Shown piece by piece: positions 61,312-64,000 of a DNA stretch of 64,000 bases. This DNA is from Augochlora pura (Eukaryota > Arthropoda > Insecta > Hymenoptera > Halictidae). The position numbers and the translations under genes are program-made. The stretch's first letter is position 1; every line of letters starts with the position of its first letter. A model generated the notes under the pieces. That model was not told the DNA's origin and made no database searches. It saw nothing but the letters and a program-made list of their open reading frames with translations. The DNA lies in contig NC_135775.1 of NCBI RefSeq assembly GCF_028453695.1, forward strand, positions 21,796,545 through 21,860,544, written 5' to 3'.

Positions 61312-64000
61312 ATGCAGACCCATGTTTCTAAACAAAAAGTCACGAGTCGTATAAAATTACCCCTTTTCTACTCATTTAAGTACATCGTACAAGAGTTAAT
61401 GAAAGACAAATTCCTAATGAACTCGTTTAATAGCACTTTGATTCCATTCTGTATGGTCGTTGATAGAAAATGGTACTTTGCTCCTAGAAATAAAACGTTT
61501 AAATTAAAAAAGCGAACTCAAGTAGGCAGCGATCGAACTCACCTAGGGCTCACTTTTTTGGCTACAGCTCCATCTTCGAAAGAGATGTTTCCCCGCGAGA
61601 CCAAACGTGGGCATTTTCTCCAGTTCTCCTGCCAATTAGCATTCAGTGGGTGTGACTGGACAGCGAAAAATACGCGACGAGACGCTGCTTTTACCAAAAG
61701 GATCAAGAACGAGAAATCCTTTCATTGTGTTTTCTTTGCACAGATTACGTTGTCGGAACGTGAAAAAAAAACGTCCGGTAAGCGGAAATAAAAGGTAATC
61801 CCTGTCTGCGAATTATAGTTCTGTTGTCCTGGTCTCGGCCAATCTATAAATGGACGACCGTTCTTTTTCCGGTACGGTGTCAGACCCTGTCGCGGCCCCA
61901 TACATACATGCGTTTCAGCACAGCTCGTTTCTTCGCGGCTTACGTTTTTACCCGTCGTCATTCCGCTGCCATTTACCTGGGCGCAATAGTTAGCGTCCGG
62001 TGTTTCTTTGTCTCTCTTTCTCCCACTGTCTCGTTCGCACTCACTCGTCGGCCAAGACAGGCGCCTACTTTTTTATTCGCCACCCCGTAGACGGCGAGTT
62101 CTCACTCGACATTCCCGGCAATCTCTGATCGACAAGTTTTTATGAAGGTCGTACGAACTACGCGAGCCGTACCCACTTACCCAGCTGCATCGTCGATGCA
62201 CGTGTTTATGCTATTTGCGGACGCGCGGGATCCGTGTAAAATCTTGCCGCGTTGCGTTTCCCCAACGTCGCCTTAGATCTTTATTAGACGGCCACGAGGA
62301 TTGAAAGCGATCACTGTCTATCGGTATATTAAATTGTCCCAAAAGTTCATGTCATTCTTGTGTCTGCTGCTTCGTGCAATATTAGACCTAACTCGATTAT
62401 CTAATACTACGTACTTTGGTGATTCATCACCGTGTTCATTAGCCTTCTAAAGACGGGTTTTGAGTTGGTTTGGAACTGGAATTACAAACTTTTTATCGAC
62501 TAGTCAGTAAAAAACATTGTGCGGTATAGACATTGTGGTGTATAGAGATTTGAAAGGTTCTAGCTATCCGCCGTACGAGAGCTAAACACTATCTACATAG
62601 CATGGACGAGTTCGCAGCACAAACTTGTTCGACGACCTAATAATAATCAGGATCCACCTGAAATCCGTCGAATACGCAAAAACGAGATGTTAATCATCAA
62701 GACACCGTTGCGTATGCATTGCACAGATCATTGGTTAGCTTGGCGCGGCAGAGCAATTCGTCGACGTTCAGATTCTAACGATTTCCCGGGGATCCAAGGT
62801 TCGCTAAGCGAGAGGTCGAGAGAGACGAAGCGAGAGAGCAGTCCATAGGTGAAGTCCCCACCAGACGGGGCCGTGGAAAGATGCTGGCCGGTCTCACGTG
62901 GTTAACGCACGTAGATACATATATTATCCTGGCGCGCGCACACCTTGGCCTCCCGTGGTTCGCCGGTTAGTGGTTAGTGGGTGCACAGGTTGCCGATGTG
63001 AGCGCACAGAAACGCGCGTGTCGTCGAGGTATGCCGCCGGCCAATCCGGTGCCACGTATGCCGATCACCGTTCACGTTATTATCCGTGCTATTCTCGCTT
63101 TTTCTCGCATGTCCGCCAAGAAAAAACAACATGGAACGTGTGAACATGTGCCCCGTGCGTTACACGATCGGCTGATCTAATTGCATTGACTATCGGCGAC
63201 GTAGATCGTCGTATAGACCTTGAGCTGTTGTATCGCTTATGACAGAGAGTTGCGAACACCGGAGCTACGTCAACGGAAACAGAAAGTGTGATCTACTGTT
63301 CGCTGGATACTCGCGGCCGACAGGTAAACGACGAACGGGCACGGTTTCCTCGTTGGCAAACGCTACCGACGCGCTCGCTGTCTCATGACGAAACGGCTCG
63401 GTTGGTGCGCGAGAGAAAGTGAAGCTACATTCGGAAATTGTACGAAATAACCACGGCTCGCTGGTTTCGTTTATGTAACCGCGGCAGTCGGACATTGCAC
63501 GTGCAGGCATCGAAATCTCCGCGAGTTGCGCGACTGCGCGCGTTCAAATCCCTATAATGTTCCTGTCTTCGCTAGTGTTCATCTGGGGACCACAACGCGG
63601 ATTAATTTAACTCGGACCAGTACACAAGTGACGATATTCATACAGTCTATAAATTACACTTATAGAGACACTCTTACATCCTCGTTCCTCAATCGTCTCA
63701 CGATTAGTTTCTTGCGTTTAAATTCCTCCAAGTCGTGTCATCGTGGGCTCTGTCGTTGATGCCTTCGCTGCTAATTGTCTGAGGATTAAACAGCTTGAAT
63801 TAACTTGCAAGTGATAGTATTCTTATAATTTATAAGACGTACCTTAAGGAGACATCCTCTGTCTTGTGTTCTTCATCCTCATTTTCTAGCATTCAAATTC
63901 CTTTGATATCCTCCCCTTTGGTGTCCTCCCAAGAGTTACGATAAGATCCAATCCAACTTGAACAAAATTCCTCTGTCGGGTCTGTGACTCTCTTTTGTCT

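Larger units (their letters stand above)
56621..64000. other. right-hand region without a supported complete gene
   Basis: A mixture of AT-rich DNA and CpG-rich patches (about 57.9-58.6, 59.9-60.4 and 62.7-63.6 kb). Many short open frames occur on both strands but none shows a recognisable family or a consistent splice chain, apart from a doubtful frame at 59237-59551. The CpG-rich block near 62.7-63.6 kb might be a promoter or 5' UTR of a gene outside the window; this is inference. Confidence 0.4.

Noticed and set aside
61312..61791. 159-codon plus-strand frame
   Set aside because: No recognisable motif; the composition follows the local AT content and no splice context supports it.
1..64000. 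CRISPR arrays, operons, phage genes or bacterial insertion sequences
   Set aside because: None seen; the window is intron-containing insect nuclear DNA.

Overview
This is eukaryotic nuclear DNA from an insect, most likely a hymenopteran. The evidence is spliced genes with GT/AG introns, insect-type orthologues (a Drosophila-like parkin, brachyenteron, a Swip-1-like EF-hand gene), very uneven base composition (AT-rich stretches next to CpG-rich blocks), abundant CT/GA/GAG microsatellites, and short terminal-inverted-repeat elements at TTAA sites. There is no sign of prokaryotic, plasmid or viral organisation. All gene models were built by hand from reading frame, splice signals, intron phase and remembered family sequences; no search was run.

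Layout from left to right. At 3080-3249 (-) is the first coding exon of a Swip-1/EFHD-like gene whose remainder lies outside the window. At 4824-6261 (+) is a three-exon gene for a basic, probably nuclear 416-residue protein with a KEN motif that I do not recognise. At 7049-9200 (+) is a complete eight-exon parkin gene. At 10012-13828 (-) is a complete six-exon brachyenteron/Brachyury T-box gene, tail to tail with parkin. From 13.8 to 25 kb the DNA is mostly non-coding, with two doubtful coding pieces (18722-19030 and 23491-23688, both -). From 25041 to 41776 (-) I reconstruct an eight-exon gene for a 708-residue HMG-box protein. All its phases close, and it has a candidate alternative first exon at about 29.4-29.6 kb that would replace the HMG box. 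Only 318 bp away, head to head, DNAJB13 runs from 42095 to 45609 (+, six exons). FNIP (folliculin-interacting protein) follows at 46765-51826 (+, twelve exons). CCT4 (TCP-1 delta) lies tail to tail with FNIP at 52787-55357 (-, nine exons). From 55.4 to 64 kb the window is mostly non-coding, with two possible orphan exons.

The genes do not form a pathway. They cover mitochondrial quality control (parkin), hindgut/mesoderm patterning (brachyenteron), transcription (HMG box), flagellar/ciliary assembly (DNAJB13), nutrient signalling with folliculin (FNIP) and cytosolic protein folding (CCT4). The most interesting points are the divergent HMG-box gene with its predicted HMG-less isoform, the unrecognised KEN-motif gene, the DNAJB13 J domain that has lost HPD, the short shared promoter between the HMG gene and DNAJB13, and several short inverted-repeat elements.
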